64,000 bases of DNA. It comes from Flavobacterium sp. MC2016-06 (GTDB lineage Bacteria > Bacteroidota > Bacteroidia > Flavobacteriales > Flavobacteriaceae). The notes below the pieces were generated by a model. It was not told where the DNA came from, did not search any database, and worked only from the letters and a program-made list of their open reading frames with translations. The stretch lies in contig NZ_WMID02000003.1 in the NCBI RefSeq assembly GCF_009711165.2, forward strand, positions 248,001-312,000, in the 5' to 3' direction. Below, piece after piece: positions 1 to 8,071 of the stretch (positions are counted from its first letter, which is position 1; each line of letters starts with the position of its first letter). A program made the position numbers and the translations under genes.

Positions 1-44
1 TCAAAATAGATAGGAAGTGCTTTTATATAGATGAGATTTTTAAA

Positions 45-77
45 AAGAATGCCTTTCTGTAGAAGTGTAGAAAAGGC
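45..77 (-). terminator. possible terminator of the LprI-like gene
   Basis: On the minus strand an imperfect hairpin (GCCTTTTCT pairing with AGAAAGGC around a loop of about ten bases) is followed by a T-rich run. It lies 56 bases beyond the stop codon of the leftmost gene. The stem is imperfect, so confidence is low. Confidence 0.35.
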
Positions 78-132
78 AAAGTCCCTTTAACTTAGCATGC
101 AGTGTATGTTTGAAAGGTAAAGTTCTTATTTA

Positions 133-681
133 TTACTGTTTAATAATACGATTATAGTAATGAAAAATTTCAATTGTTCTATCTGTAACTAATCCACAAT
201 AAGCCCCAGATCTTGCATTTGACTGCATTGAACCTCCGCCAGAATATTCATCATCAGACATTACTGAGGCAAAATTAGATTCAGTATCTCTAAAAACAAG
301 CCAGGCTCTTTGCGTTTTTATTAATGCTTTTTTATCTTCAGGTAGAAGTAATTTCATAAGCTTATTGTAATACTTGTTCAATAATTGATCGTACAAAACG
401 GTCAATTCGTTAACAGAATTACTCATACCCGCAGTTGAATAATCAATATGGATTCGTTTAGCTGTTATTCGCTCAATTCTAAAAGTGTCAACAGCAAATT
501 CTATTTCCTTTGTATTGAAGTTTTGTTTTAAAAGGCTTTTTTTAAATTTCGGAATTTGAAGTTCTACTTCTGCTTTTATTTTTTTCAAAATTTCAGGAGT
601 TATTTCTTTAGGATTATCGTTTTGTGCAAAAGTGATATTTCCTAAAAAACAAAAAAGAATCAATACAATAAAATGTTTCAT
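133..681 (-). CDS. secreted LprI/DUF1311-like protein
   Basis: This 182-residue protein starts with a Sec signal peptide (MKHFIVLILFCFLGNITFAQ, residues 1-20). Its C-terminal half has the layout of the LprI/DUF1311 family: YDQLLNKYYNKLMKLL, then LIKTQRAWLVFRDTE and an SGGGSMQSNA segment before a final helix. LprI members are small periplasmic or lipid-anchored proteins, and some inhibit lysozyme. There is no lipobox cysteine, so it is probably soluble in the periplasm. It stands alone and is divergent from the two-component operon. The family call is fairly firm; the exact function is not known. Confidence 0.75.
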   Translation of the reverse strand: MKHFIVLILFCFLGNITFAQNDNPKEITPEILKKIKAEVELQIPKFKKSLLKQNFNTKEIEFAVDTFRIERITAKRIHIDYSTAGMSNSVNELTVLYDQLLNKYYNKLMKLLLPEDKKALIKTQRAWLVFRDTESNFASVMSDDEYSGGGSMQSNARSGAYCGLVTDRTIEIFHYYNRIIKQ

Positions 682-922
682 ATAATTTTAGTTTTCTAAA
701 GTTTGCAGCGAATTTGTTTACAGCAGTTATAAAATGAGTTGAATCTTGAATTTTGAAGGTTTAATTTATACCTTTAAATATTCTTTTATAAAGAGCTAAT
801 ATACTTTAATATTTTACAAGAATTATAGTTCAAACGAGTGGTTTTTATAGTTTTTAATAAGCTCGTTTTTTAGATAAAGAGTAAATGGCTAAAACATTAA
901 AAGAATTAATTTCTATTCATTT

Positions 923-955
923 TTTGTACAAGATTCATTAATAATCCTATTTTTG
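923..955 (+). promoter_or_regulatory. Bacteroidota-type promoter of the LytS/LytTR operon
   Basis: TTTG at 923-926 and TATTTTTG at 948-955 are separated by 21 bp, matching the Bacteroidota consensus TTTG-N19-21-TAnnTTTG. Transcription would start at about 960-962, on or just inside the first ATG of the kinase gene. The mRNA is therefore either leaderless or translated from the next ATG at 999. Confidence 0.65.
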
Positions 956-959
956 AATA

Positions 960-2087
960 ATGAACTATATCCTGAAAAAAAATATTTATTTTTACGGAAT
1001 GCACTTTTGCCTGTGCTTTGTGTTTCTGTTTTTGCCGTATGCGTTTACTTCTACAGGTAGTATTTTCAATCTGCCGGACTTAGCAAGAAACCCGCATGAT
1101 AGAATTTACTTTTTTATTTATTTTTTATTACTTGTCTTTTTCTATTTCAACTATTATGGTCTAATTCCTAAGTTTTATTTTAAAAAGAAATATTTTCTGT
1201 ATGTAGTTATTTTGATTTTCTTTCTTTTATTTTTTCTCTGGATCTCAACTGTTTTTGATACACCAGATAAAAATTTTCTAGATTTCAGACCACTTCGTCA
1301 TTCATTTCCTAGAGAAGGCATTCATCCTCCAGAACCGGGTGAGTTTCCACCTTTACAAGATTCAGTGCCTCACAGGATGAGACCACCGTTATATGGCCCG
1401 GCACATTTAGGAGGACCGCCTATACAATACAGTCATACCATTTTAGTTTTTATAATAGGAGCTATATCTAGTTTATTTATTGCCATAAAAACACGTCTGC
1501 AAAAAGTAGAAGATGATAAAATGAAATCAGAATTGTCTTTTTTGAAAGCACAAATCAACCCACATTTTTTATTCAATACCTTAAATAGTATTTATGCATT
1601 AGCTTTAAAAAAAGACGATCAAACTGCCGATGCAGTTGTACAATTATCAGAATTGATGAGGTATATAATTTCTAATGCCAATGAAGATGTAATTGCTTTA
1701 GACAAAGAAATTAATTATATCAGCAATTATATTCAGCTTCAAAAAACACGATTAGGAAATACCATAATGCTCGATTACACGTTTGAAGGTGATACAAGTG
1801 GAAAAATGATTACACCGCTTATTTTAATTTCCTTTATCGAGAATGCATTTAAACACGGTGTAAACCCTAATGAAAGTTCTAAAATTTTTATTCGAATCAA
1901 TATTGATGAAGATTATCTAACCTTATTTGTTTCCAACAATAAAGTAAAATCTATTCAAGTAGAAAGTGGTATTGGTTTACAGAATACTATAGAAAGACTG
2001 TCACTTTTGTATCCCAATAATCATGTTTTAACCATAGATGATAGTCAGGAAATGTATAAGGTAACCTTAAAGATAAAAGTTGGATGA
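960..2087 (+). CDS. LytS-type sensor histidine kinase
   Basis: This is an inner-membrane sensor kinase of the His_kinase (LytS/YehU) family. Membrane segments lie near residues 12-30, 50-66, 79-98 and 160-177. Between the third and fourth is a proline-rich extracytoplasmic loop (about 110-155) that may carry the sensing function. The cytoplasmic part has the H-box QINPHFLFNTLNS with the phospho-acceptor His202 and the N-box FIENAFKHG (292-300), and ends in a GHKL ATPase with GIGLQNTIERL. It overlaps the response-regulator gene by four bases (ATGA), so the two are translationally coupled. The promoter position leaves open whether translation starts at 960 or at the in-frame ATG at 999. The signal sensed is not evident. 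Confidence 0.92.
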   Translation: MNYILKKNIYFYGMHFCLCFVFLFLPYAFTSTGSIFNLPDLARNPHDRIYFFIYFLLLVFFYFNYYGLIPKFYFKKKYFLYVVILIFFLLFFLWISTVFDTPDKNFLDFRPLRHSFPREGIHPPEPGEFPPLQDSVPHRMRPPLYGPAHLGGPPIQYSHTILVFIIGAISSLFIAIKTRLQKVEDDKMKSELSFLKAQINPHFLFNTLNSIYALALKKDDQTADAVVQLSELMRYIISNANEDVIALDKEINYISNYIQLQKTRLGNTIMLDYTFEGDTSGKMITPLILISFIENAFKHGVNPNESSKIFIRINIDEDYLTLFVSNNKVKSIQVESGIGLQNTIERLSLLYPNNHVLTIDDSQEMYKVTLKIKVG

Positions 2088-2773
2088 TAAAAGCAATTGC
2101 TTTAGACGATGAACCGCATGCACTCGATGTCTTACAAAGTTTTTGTAATGAAATCGAGAATATTCATCTACAAAAAACCTTTACAAAATCTGATGATGCC
2201 TTTAAATATTTAAAAAAATATCCAGTCGATTTATTGTTTTTAGACATCAATATGCCATCGATATCGGGTATTGATTTCTATAAAAAACTACCGCACAAAA
2301 CAATGGTAATTTTTACTACGGCTTATTCTGAATATGCTGTAGAAGGTTTTATGTTGAGTGCAACAGATTATTTAATGAAACCATTTACCTTTTTACGATT
2401 TCAGCAGGCAGTAGAAAAAGCATTTACGCAGTGGAAATTTCACAATCAAAAAACAGAACAGCAGTATTTGTTTATTAGAGCAGATTATAGTTTGATGAAA
2501 ATTATTGTATCAGATATTCTTTTTATCGAAGGACTTGATGATTATGTTAAAATTCACATTCAAAATCAAAAAACCATTGTTGCCAGAATGACTTTAAAGG
2601 TTTTACTTCAAAAATTACCTGAGAAAGAATTTGTTCGAGTACATCGATCTTATATTGTGTCTCTTTCTAAAATAGAAAAAGTTAGAAATAAAGTAATTTA
2701 CATCAATCAAGAAGAAATTCCTGTAGGTGCGAGTTACGAAAGTTCTTTTTTAGCTTTGATGGAAAAAGAATAA
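2084..2773 (+). CDS. LytTR-family response regulator
   Basis: This 229-residue cytoplasmic regulator is the partner of the upstream kinase. The receiver domain (1-120) has the acidic pocket Asp8/Asp9, the phospho-acceptor Asp54 in FLDINMP, Thr78/Thr79 in FTTAYSEYA and Lys99 in YLMKPF. A LytTR DNA-binding domain (about 130-229) has the typical segments DILFIEGLDDYVKI, FVRVHRSYIV and IPVGASY. It probably controls nearby genes; the dioxygenase-like operon 116 bases downstream is the obvious candidate, but this is inference from position only. Confidence 0.93.
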   Translation: MIKAIALDDEPHALDVLQSFCNEIENIHLQKTFTKSDDAFKYLKKYPVDLLFLDINMPSISGIDFYKKLPHKTMVIFTTAYSEYAVEGFMLSATDYLMKPFTFLRFQQAVEKAFTQWKFHNQKTEQQYLFIRADYSLMKIIVSDILFIEGLDDYVKIHIQNQKTIVARMTLKVLLQKLPEKEFVRVHRSYIVSLSKIEKVRNKVIYINQEEIPVGASYESSFLALMEKE

Positions 2774-2889
2774 AAACAGTATTTTAAATCTGTTTACCTC
2801 ATAAAACCATTCCGTTACCTCATAAATTTTAATACCTTTTTTGGTTTAAATACTTTTATTCTATAATCGTAATATTAAAAGGTATCATT

Positions 2890-3663
2890 ATGGAAAGAAA
2901 AGATTTTTTAAGAGGTTTAGGATTAGTAGGAATAGGTTCTTTAGTAATTCCTATTATTAATTCTTGCAGTAAAGATGACGATAGTTCTTCTTCAAGCTCA
3001 GATTCTGACTCTGATTCTTCTTCAAGTTCAGGAAGCGGCAGTTCTTCTAGTGGTTCTTCTTCAAGCAGCTGCAGTGTTACACCATCAGAAACAGAAGGAC
3101 CATTCCCAACCAAATCACCTGCAACTTTAGTTTCTTCTAATATTATTAGTGATCGAACAGGAGTAGCATTTTCAATAAAGATTTATATAAAAAACACCAG
3201 TGCCAGTTGTGCAGCACTTGCTGGGGCACTTGTAGATATTTGGCATTGTGATAAGGACGGATATTATTCGGAATACGGAGGAACATCTATGCAGACTGCC
3301 GATTTTACAACGGTACATTTTTTAAGAGGAAGACAAACTACAGATACTGACGGATTGGTTTCTTTTAAATCTATTTTTCCAGGCTGGTACCAAAGTAGAG
3401 CGACACATATACATGTTCATATTTATAACGCATCTGGAAAATCGTTATTAGTAACTCAAATTGCTTTCCCAGAAGGAACAAACAGCGCGGTTGCGTTAGT
3501 AAATGCTTCAACGGCAAACGGATATACAAAAGGACTTACGGGATATACTTATAATGCTTCCGACAATGTATTTTCAGATTCTGTAACCAACGAAATGTCT
3601 ACGGTTACCGGAAGTGTTTCCGAAGGTTTTGTTTTAACCCATACTATAAATGTTGCCGGCTAG
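2890..3663 (+). CDS. intradiol ring-cleavage dioxygenase-like lipoprotein
   Basis: The 257-residue protein is a likely lipoprotein: a hydrophobic N-terminus ends at INSC (Cys26), followed by a Ser/Asp linker to about residue 60. The rest matches the C-terminal fold of the protocatechuate 3,4-/catechol 1,2-dioxygenase family. Iron-ligand candidates are Tyr125 or Tyr126 in DIWHCDKDGYYSEY, Tyr167 in PGWYQSR, and His173 and His175 in THIHVH, with Arg170 conserved. The family opens catechol rings using non-haem Fe(III). Here the enzyme sits on the cell envelope, which is unusual for catabolic members. The next genes are a pirin-like protein and an unknown gene, 18 and 6 bases apart, so they form an operon. 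Substrate unknown. Confidence 0.85.
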   Translation: MERKDFLRGLGLVGIGSLVIPIINSCSKDDDSSSSSSDSDSDSSSSSGSGSSSSGSSSSSCSVTPSETEGPFPTKSPATLVSSNIISDRTGVAFSIKIYIKNTSASCAALAGALVDIWHCDKDGYYSEYGGTSMQTADFTTVHFLRGRQTTDTDGLVSFKSIFPGWYQSRATHIHVHIYNASGKSLLVTQIAFPEGTNSAVALVNASTANGYTKGLTGYTYNASDNVFSDSVTNEMSTVTGSVSEGFVLTHTINVAG

Positions 3664-3681
3664 AATCTTAATTATAGTAGA

Positions 3682-4380
3682 ATGATTAAACAATCACCAT
3701 CTCAAATATTTAAATCCGATTTACGAGGTATCTCTAAATCGGATGCTTTTTTAAATTTAGCTACGTTCAATTTTGGAACCTATCAAGATAAATCCAGAGA
3801 AGCTTTTGGGAATTTAGAGGTTCTTAATGAAGGAATTCTGGCTCCATTACAAAAAGTATCCAGACTTATTAGTATCAATACAGAGGTAATTCTGCTCCCT
3901 CTTTTTGGCGGAATTGTTTATAAAGATAAGCAGGGCAGTGAAGATTTTATTAGAATCGAACAGATAAAACATTTATCGCTCAAAAGCTGGGATTTTTTTG
4001 AACTTTCTAATCCTTATGAAACAGAAAATGTTAGCTATTTAGAAATTTGGTTTTCAGCCAAAGCATCAAATACCGGAGAGAATTCCAGCAAAAAAGATTT
4101 TAGTTTTTCTGAAAGAAATAAGATGAATTCTCTTTTTAATTTCTCAGCTGCAAAAGGATTTATCGGTAGCTACGATGGAAGAAAAGAAGGATTATATCAA
4201 TTAGAAAACAAGAATAACGGAATTTTTGTTTTTGTAATCAATGGCGCATTCGAAGTAGAAAATAGATTACTTCAGGCAAAAGACGGTTTGAGTTTAAGTG
4301 AAATAGAAAGTGTAGAATGGGAAGCACTCTCAGAAAATGCGATTTTATTGTTATTAGAAATTCCGATAGAAAAACTATAA
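3682..4380 (+). CDS. pirin-like bicupin protein
   Basis: This 232-residue cytoplasmic protein has the layout of short Bacteroidota pirin (YhaK/YhhW) proteins. There is an N-terminal cupin strand set including LAPLQKVSRLISINTEVILLPL, and a C-terminal cupin ending with DGLSLSEIESVEWEALSEN and ILLLLEIP. The usual HPHRGFE metal-binding motif of classical pirins is not visible, so metal binding and quercetinase activity may be missing. It is 18 bases downstream of the dioxygenase-like gene and 6 bases before an unknown gene. Confidence 0.7.
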   Translation: MIKQSPSQIFKSDLRGISKSDAFLNLATFNFGTYQDKSREAFGNLEVLNEGILAPLQKVSRLISINTEVILLPLFGGIVYKDKQGSEDFIRIEQIKHLSLKSWDFFELSNPYETENVSYLEIWFSAKASNTGENSSKKDFSFSERNKMNSLFNFSAAKGFIGSYDGRKEGLYQLENKNNGIFVFVINGAFEVENRLLQAKDGLSLSEIESVEWEALSENAILLLLEIPIEKL

Positions 4381-4386
4381 AGTATT

Positions 4387-4932
4387 ATGTATAAAGCTAG
4401 AATTAGATTGGCATACCGAATAGTAATCGACAATACATCGATAATTACTTGGGATAAATACGTTTGGGAAGATACTTTTAAAGAATATCTGATGCAGAAC
4501 CAGCAGTTTAACTCAAAAGAAAATCCTAAAAATACCTTTAGAGAATTATTGGCTGAAAATGAAAAAGCGAGTCAGTTACATTATTTAGTTGGTATTGTCG
4601 CAAGCGGATACGTAGCACAGCTTAAAGGAAATTTTCATAGAGTAAAAGATGTATTAGGAAACAATTATCTGCCGTTTACCAATTATCAATTAGACATTGT
4701 CAATTCTGATATTACAGACGAATTAAAACACAAAATAGGGATTACCTTTTATTCTCCATTACTCACTTTGATGGATATTATAGAAGGCTGTTATTTGATT
4801 TCTAAAAACTGTGAAGATTCAAACGGACTAGAAACTTTAATGTTCCCTGTACAACCACAATTATCGATCTGCTATTATCAAAAAAATACAGGAAATAACG
4901 ATTTTAAAAATGAAAACAGCGAATCAAATTGA
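4387..4932 (+). CDS. conserved-looking protein of unknown function
   Basis: I do not recognise this 181-residue protein. It has no signal peptide and no clear membrane segment, and appears to be a mixed alpha/beta cytoplasmic protein. One moderately hydrophobic stretch (YLVGIVASGYVAQL) lies in the middle and a polar tail rich in Asn and Glu ends it. It is the third gene of the dioxygenase-pirin operon, six bases after the pirin stop, so it probably works with them. It has normal Flavobacterium-like codon use and a closed frame, which supports a real gene. Confidence 0.6.
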   Translation: MYKARIRLAYRIVIDNTSIITWDKYVWEDTFKEYLMQNQQFNSKENPKNTFRELLAENEKASQLHYLVGIVASGYVAQLKGNFHRVKDVLGNNYLPFTNYQLDIVNSDITDELKHKIGITFYSPLLTLMDIIEGCYLISKNCEDSNGLETLMFPVQPQLSICYYQKNTGNNDFKNENSESN

Positions 4933-5137
4933 TTCTTTTTTTTGAATTTATGTTTACAAGTCTTCTATCGTGAGGCGTTAGAAATAAAAATTAAGTAAAA
5001 ATTAGGGTGTTTTTTAGTTAGGTTAATAATTTTCAAACCTTTTGTTAAAAAAATAAATAAATCGATTAAACCTTTTTTAATAAGCATGGTCAAAGTATAA
5101 ATTTAACTTAATTTTATGAACTAACTTAATTTTAACA

Positions 5138-6184
5138 ATGATGAAGTATATCCCCCAAATTATTTTATTCGCCTTACTTTTTGCATCTTGTTCCAAAGAA
5201 ACAAGTGATCCTTCAACTCCTTATGTAGATGATGATCTGGCAGGGCCAATTTCAAGACCAGCTTCTGGATATGGAGCAGACGGTACTTATACTGTAGCAA
5301 AAATTACTTTTCCAAGTCCGGTATATACAGGCAAAAATGTTGAAATTTTTTATCCACAAGGAATAACATCACCAAAGCCGACTATTTTTTATTCGCATCC
5401 GTATGGAGGTGAAGAAAGTGCTTATAATATTGGACTTTATGAATTTATTGCCAAAAAAGGATACGTTGTAGTATTTGCACCTTATCCAACAACAGGAGTT
5501 ACGGTTGATGATCGATACAATACTTTGTGGCAAAGCTTTAAAAAAGCAGTAACAGATTATCCTAATATAATTGATACTAAACAAGTAGGTTTTATGGGGC
5601 ATTCTTTTGGCGGTGGAGCGTCATTTTCTTTAGCACACAAAGCCTTTAATGAAGAGGGCTGGGGCGTAAATGGCCGATTTATTTTTGCAATGGCTCAATG
5701 GTATGCTTATCAGCTTTCAGATAGCCAATTGCTGGATTTTCCTTCGAATACAAAACTAATTACAGAAGTTTACGATGATGATGTTACTAATGACCATCGT
5801 TTGGCTATTGATATCTTCAAGAATATTAATATCGCAAATTCAGAAAAAGACTTTATTCTAATAAAGAAAAGTGTCCTTCCAAGCTTCACATATATTGCAG
5901 ATCATAGTTTGCCCAATACTCAAACATCGTATGATGCTTATGATTATTATGGAGTTTATCGCCTTCTTGATGCTATGATAGATTATAGTTTTAATGGAAA
6001 TTTAAGTGGAAAAAATGTAGCTTTGGGTAATGGTTCGGCAGCACAAATTACAATGCCAAGTTATAATGGGCAGGCATTAGAGCCTTTAGTGGTTACAGAT
6101 AATCCCGTTGCATTATATCCTCAGTCAAAATATTTATTTCAGTGTAGTTCTACAAACAATCCTAGAATTTCTCACTGTAATTAA
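5138..6184 (+). CDS. alpha/beta-hydrolase lipoprotein (dienelactone hydrolase/chlorophyllase-like)
   Basis: The 348-residue protein has a lipoprotein signal peptide ending at FASC (about Cys18), so it is probably attached to a membrane. The hydrolase core follows: PTIFYSHPYGGEE gives the oxyanion-hole strand, and GHSFGGG carries the nucleophile serine. Later EVYDDDVTNDH offers the acid and TYIADHSLPN the catalytic histidine. This matches secreted alpha/beta hydrolases of the dienelactone-hydrolase, chlorophyllase and polyester-hydrolase group. The Asp/Pro-rich stretch after the lipobox is typical of surface lipoproteins. The first two codons are both ATG (5138 and 5141), so the start is uncertain by one residue. 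It is transcribed alone; the substrate cannot be told. Confidence 0.82.
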   Translation: MMKYIPQIILFALLFASCSKETSDPSTPYVDDDLAGPISRPASGYGADGTYTVAKITFPSPVYTGKNVEIFYPQGITSPKPTIFYSHPYGGEESAYNIGLYEFIAKKGYVVVFAPYPTTGVTVDDRYNTLWQSFKKAVTDYPNIIDTKQVGFMGHSFGGGASFSLAHKAFNEEGWGVNGRFIFAMAQWYAYQLSDSQLLDFPSNTKLITEVYDDDVTNDHRLAIDIFKNINIANSEKDFILIKKSVLPSFTYIADHSLPNTQTSYDAYDYYGVYRLLDAMIDYSFNGNLSGKNVALGNGSAAQITMPSYNGQALEPLVVTDNPVALYPQSKYLFQCSSTNNPRISHCN

Positions 6185-6212
6185 AAAAAGAAAGATTAAA
6201 AATCTCTTTGTG

Positions 6213-6464
6213 CTAAAAGCTATAGATAGAGAAATCTGTATTTGTATTTAAGCTATTGGAGATTTTTAAAGCTTTTAGATCATTTTCTTGACAAATTATA
6301 TTTTGGTTAATGCCATTTTTATTTAAGTTAATTAAATAGTAAAAAGCATAAGATCTTATTACAAATCCTTGTCTAAGGTCTATTTTTCTCTCAACAATAG
6401 TAGCGGAATATGATTTTCCGCTCAGTGTTGTATATAAAACATTTTGACCTTTTGTAAATTTCAT
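6213..6464 (-). CDS. small SH3/tudor-like protein of unknown function
   Basis: An 83-residue cytoplasmic protein is read from the ATG at 6464. An upstream ATG at 6524 would add 20 residues that look like untranslated sequence, so I prefer the shorter form. The pattern FTKGQNVLY, GKSYSATIVER, then CQENDLKAL resembles small SH3-like beta-barrel proteins in which a final E-x-DL closes the barrel. No neighbour gives a clue: it lies between the hydrolase and the ars operon, on the opposite strand to both. Existence of the gene is plausible but not certain. Confidence 0.5.
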   Translation of the reverse strand: MKFTKGQNVLYTTLSGKSYSATIVERKIDLRQGFVIRSYAFYYLINLNKNGINQNIICQENDLKALKISNSLNTNTDFSIYSF

Positions 6465-6529
6465 CTCTTTTGGTAATTTTATTATAATTGAAAATGAACG
6501 TAATTTAAAAAATTCCGAGCACAAAAGAC

Positions 6530-6550
6530 CAGGTATTTATACCTGTTTTT
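6530..6550 (+). terminator. terminator-like hairpin before the ars operon
   Basis: CAGGTATTTATACCTG forms a 6-7 bp stem followed by TTTTT on the plus strand. It lies between the small minus-strand gene and arsR and could insulate the ars promoter from upstream transcription. The short stem makes this tentative. Confidence 0.35.
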
Positions 6551-6642
6551 GTGGTTATGGTTTAATAATAGGTAGTTTTGTGCAGATAGAAGGTGAAATT
6601 ATTGCCTTTAGGAATGTTAATTATAGTAATGTATTAAATATT

Positions 6643-6660
6643 TATCGTAATATTGCGATA
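6643..6660 (+). promoter_or_regulatory. ArsR operator upstream of arsR
   Basis: TATCGTAATATTGCGATA is an 18-bp near-perfect palindrome (half-sites TATCGTAAT and ATTGCGATA, one mismatch). It lies 15 bases before the ATG of arsR, where an autoregulating ArsR repressor is expected to bind. A related copy precedes the next gene at 7024-7041. Confidence 0.65.
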
Positions 6661-6675
6661 GATGTAATTTAAATT

Positions 6676-7005
6676 ATGGGTATAACAAGAACAGATATAT
6701 TTAGTGAAGAACAAAATCATCTTGCTACTGTGTTAAAAGCTTTAGCACACCCAGCTCGTATTGCTATACTACAATATATTATCAAACAAAATGCTTGTAT
6801 TTGCAATGATTTGGTAAATGAATTAGGGCTTGCGCAAGCTACAATTTCACAGCACCTAAAAGAATTGAAAAATATTGGTATTATTAAAGGTAATATTGAA
6901 GGAGCAAGTATTTGTTATTGTATCAATGAAGTTGTTTGGAAAGAAATAAAAATAGAATTAAACTTATTTTTTGTAGATAATGTAAAAATTGAAAAATGCT
7001 GTTAG
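6676..7005 (+). CDS. arsR: ArsR-family metalloregulatory repressor
   Basis: This 109-residue winged-helix repressor shows KALAHPARIAIL followed by NACICNDLV, whose Cys41-x-Cys43 pair lies in the alpha3 As(III)/Sb(III) site of ArsR. The recognition helix is LAQATISQHLKELKNIGI and the C-terminus ends in a second Cys-Cys pair. Such repressors leave DNA when arsenite binds. The palindromes before this gene and before the next one are the expected operators. The downstream DUF6428 and ArsC genes fix the pathway as arsenic resistance. Confidence 0.9.
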   Translation: MGITRTDIFSEEQNHLATVLKALAHPARIAILQYIIKQNACICNDLVNELGLAQATISQHLKELKNIGIIKGNIEGASICYCINEVVWKEIKIELNLFFVDNVKIEKCC

Positions 7006-7023
7006 CGTTTTTTTATTTTAAAT

Positions 7024-7041
7024 CATCGTAATAATGCAATA
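7024..7041 (+). promoter_or_regulatory. second ArsR-like operator, upstream of the DUF6428 gene
   Basis: CATCGTAATAATGCAATA matches the arsR operator at 15 of 18 positions and lies 11 bases before the ATG of the next gene. It suggests a second repressor-controlled promoter inside the operon. Confidence 0.5.
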
Positions 7042-7052
7042 TAACAATTAAT

Positions 7053-7511
7053 ATGAAATTATCAACTGTAAAAGAAATTTTGCCAACATTAGAAAATGTT
7101 GTTTTTCAATTAGAAAACGGAGATTTTGTACCAGAATATTTCCATGTTACTGAAATAGGAACAATAACGAAGCATTTTATAGATTGTGGCGGAAGTATTC
7201 GAAATGAAAAAGTAGTAAATTTTCAGTTGTGGAATGCAAACGATTATGAACATCGTTTAAAACCAATGAAATTGATGAATATTATAAAATTGTCTCAAGA
7301 GAAATTAGGAATTGGAGACAATGAGATTGAAGTTGAATATCAAGGTGAAACCATTGGGAAATATGATTTAGATTTTAACGGACAACATTTTGTATTGAAA
7401 AATAAAACGACAGCTTGTCTTGCACAGGAAGCATGCGGAATTCCAATAAAAGTATTAAATACAACAGAAAATAACAGCTCTTGCTGTACACCAAATTCGT
7501 CATGCTGTTAG
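7053..7511 (+). CDS. DUF6428 family protein of the ars operon
   Basis: The 152-residue cytoplasmic protein belongs, by sequence pattern and context, to the DUF6428 family that accompanies arsR and arsC in Bacteroidota. It starts with a helical region (LPTLENVVFQLENGDFVP), continues with HFIDCGGSIRNE and VNFQLWNANDYEHRL, and ends with a cysteine-rich tail containing two Cys-Cys pairs. Those cysteines could bind arsenite, but this has not been seen directly. It lies between arsR and arsC, behind a second operator-like sequence. No catalytic motif is recognised. Confidence 0.75.
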   Translation: MKLSTVKEILPTLENVVFQLENGDFVPEYFHVTEIGTITKHFIDCGGSIRNEKVVNFQLWNANDYEHRLKPMKLMNIIKLSQEKLGIGDNEIEVEYQGETIGKYDLDFNGQHFVLKNKTTACLAQEACGIPIKVLNTTENNSSCCTPNSSCC

Positions 7512-7639
7512 TAATTAGAGCAGCGTGTATTAGATACAAAAAGACTATAGTTGTAACAACATCATTAGTCGTTTTACAATTGATTTTTGGTTTTGATCCA
7601 AAATTCTCTATTATCAATATTATTTGGTTATTCTTTTAA
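7502..7639 (+). CDS. possible 45-residue membrane peptide in the ars operon
   Basis: An open frame of 45 codons begins at an ATG overlapping the last codons of the DUF6428 gene and stops 10 bases before the arsC ATG, so it exactly fills the gap. The predicted peptide begins MLLVIRAACIRYKKTIVVTT, has one hydrophobic helix (SLVVLQLIFGF) and ends with a second hydrophobic stretch (IINIIWLFF). The overlap and the fit favour a real, translationally coupled gene. It could instead be the relic of a permease or a chance frame. Confidence 0.4.
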   Translation: MLLVIRAACIRYKKTIVVTTSLVVLQLIFGFDPKFSIINIIWLFF

Positions 7640-7649
7640 AATTAAAAAA

Positions 7650-8069
7650 ATGGAAAAAAAGATTCTTGTTCTTTGTACTGGTAACAGTTGCAGAAGTCAG
7701 ATAGCAGAAGGTTATCTTAAATATTTTGCAGGTTCAAAAGCAGTAATTTATAGTGCTGGTATAGAAACTCATGGAGTAAATCCAAAAGCAATTGCTTCTA
7801 TGAAGGAAGACCAAATTGATATTTCTAACCACACTTCAAATAACATTGAGGAATATGATAAAATCGATTTTGATTTTGTGATAACAGTTTGTGATAATGC
7901 AAAAGAACGCTGCCCATTTTTTCCAACCAAAGCTCAAATATTTCATTACAATTTTCCTGATCCTGCCAAGGCAATAGGAACCGAGGAAGAAGTTAGTAAC
8001 GAGTTTAGAAAAGTAAGACAGTTAATAAAAGAATATTGTGAAAAGTTTGTCATTGATAATCTTAAATAA
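7650..8069 (+). CDS. arsC: arsenate reductase, low-molecular-weight phosphatase type
   Basis: The 139-residue cytoplasmic enzyme reduces arsenate to arsenite. The P-loop CTGNSCRSQ contains Cys9, Cys14 and Arg15 (C-x5-R). The second redox pair lies in VCDNAKERCPFFP, as in thioredoxin-coupled ArsC, and the general-acid Asp is in FPDPAKA. I chose the ATG at 7650 because the P-loop must be close to the N-terminus; an upstream in-frame ATG at 7587 would add a non-homologous leader. It is the last gene of the operon and is followed by a strong hairpin. No arsenite efflux gene (ACR3 or ArsB) follows, so the pump must be elsewhere. Confidence 0.92.
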   Translation: MEKKILVLCTGNSCRSQIAEGYLKYFAGSKAVIYSAGIETHGVNPKAIASMKEDQIDISNHTSNNIEEYDKIDFDFVITVCDNAKERCPFFPTKAQIFHYNFPDPAKAIGTEEEVSNEFRKVRQLIKEYCEKFVIDNLK

Positions 8070-8071
8070 AA

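Noticed and set aside
2856..3113. Minus-strand open frame rich in Glu, Leu and Ser
   Set aside because: It is the antisense reading of the Ser/Asp linker of the dioxygenase-like lipoprotein; the repeats come from the TCT/TCA codons of that linker.
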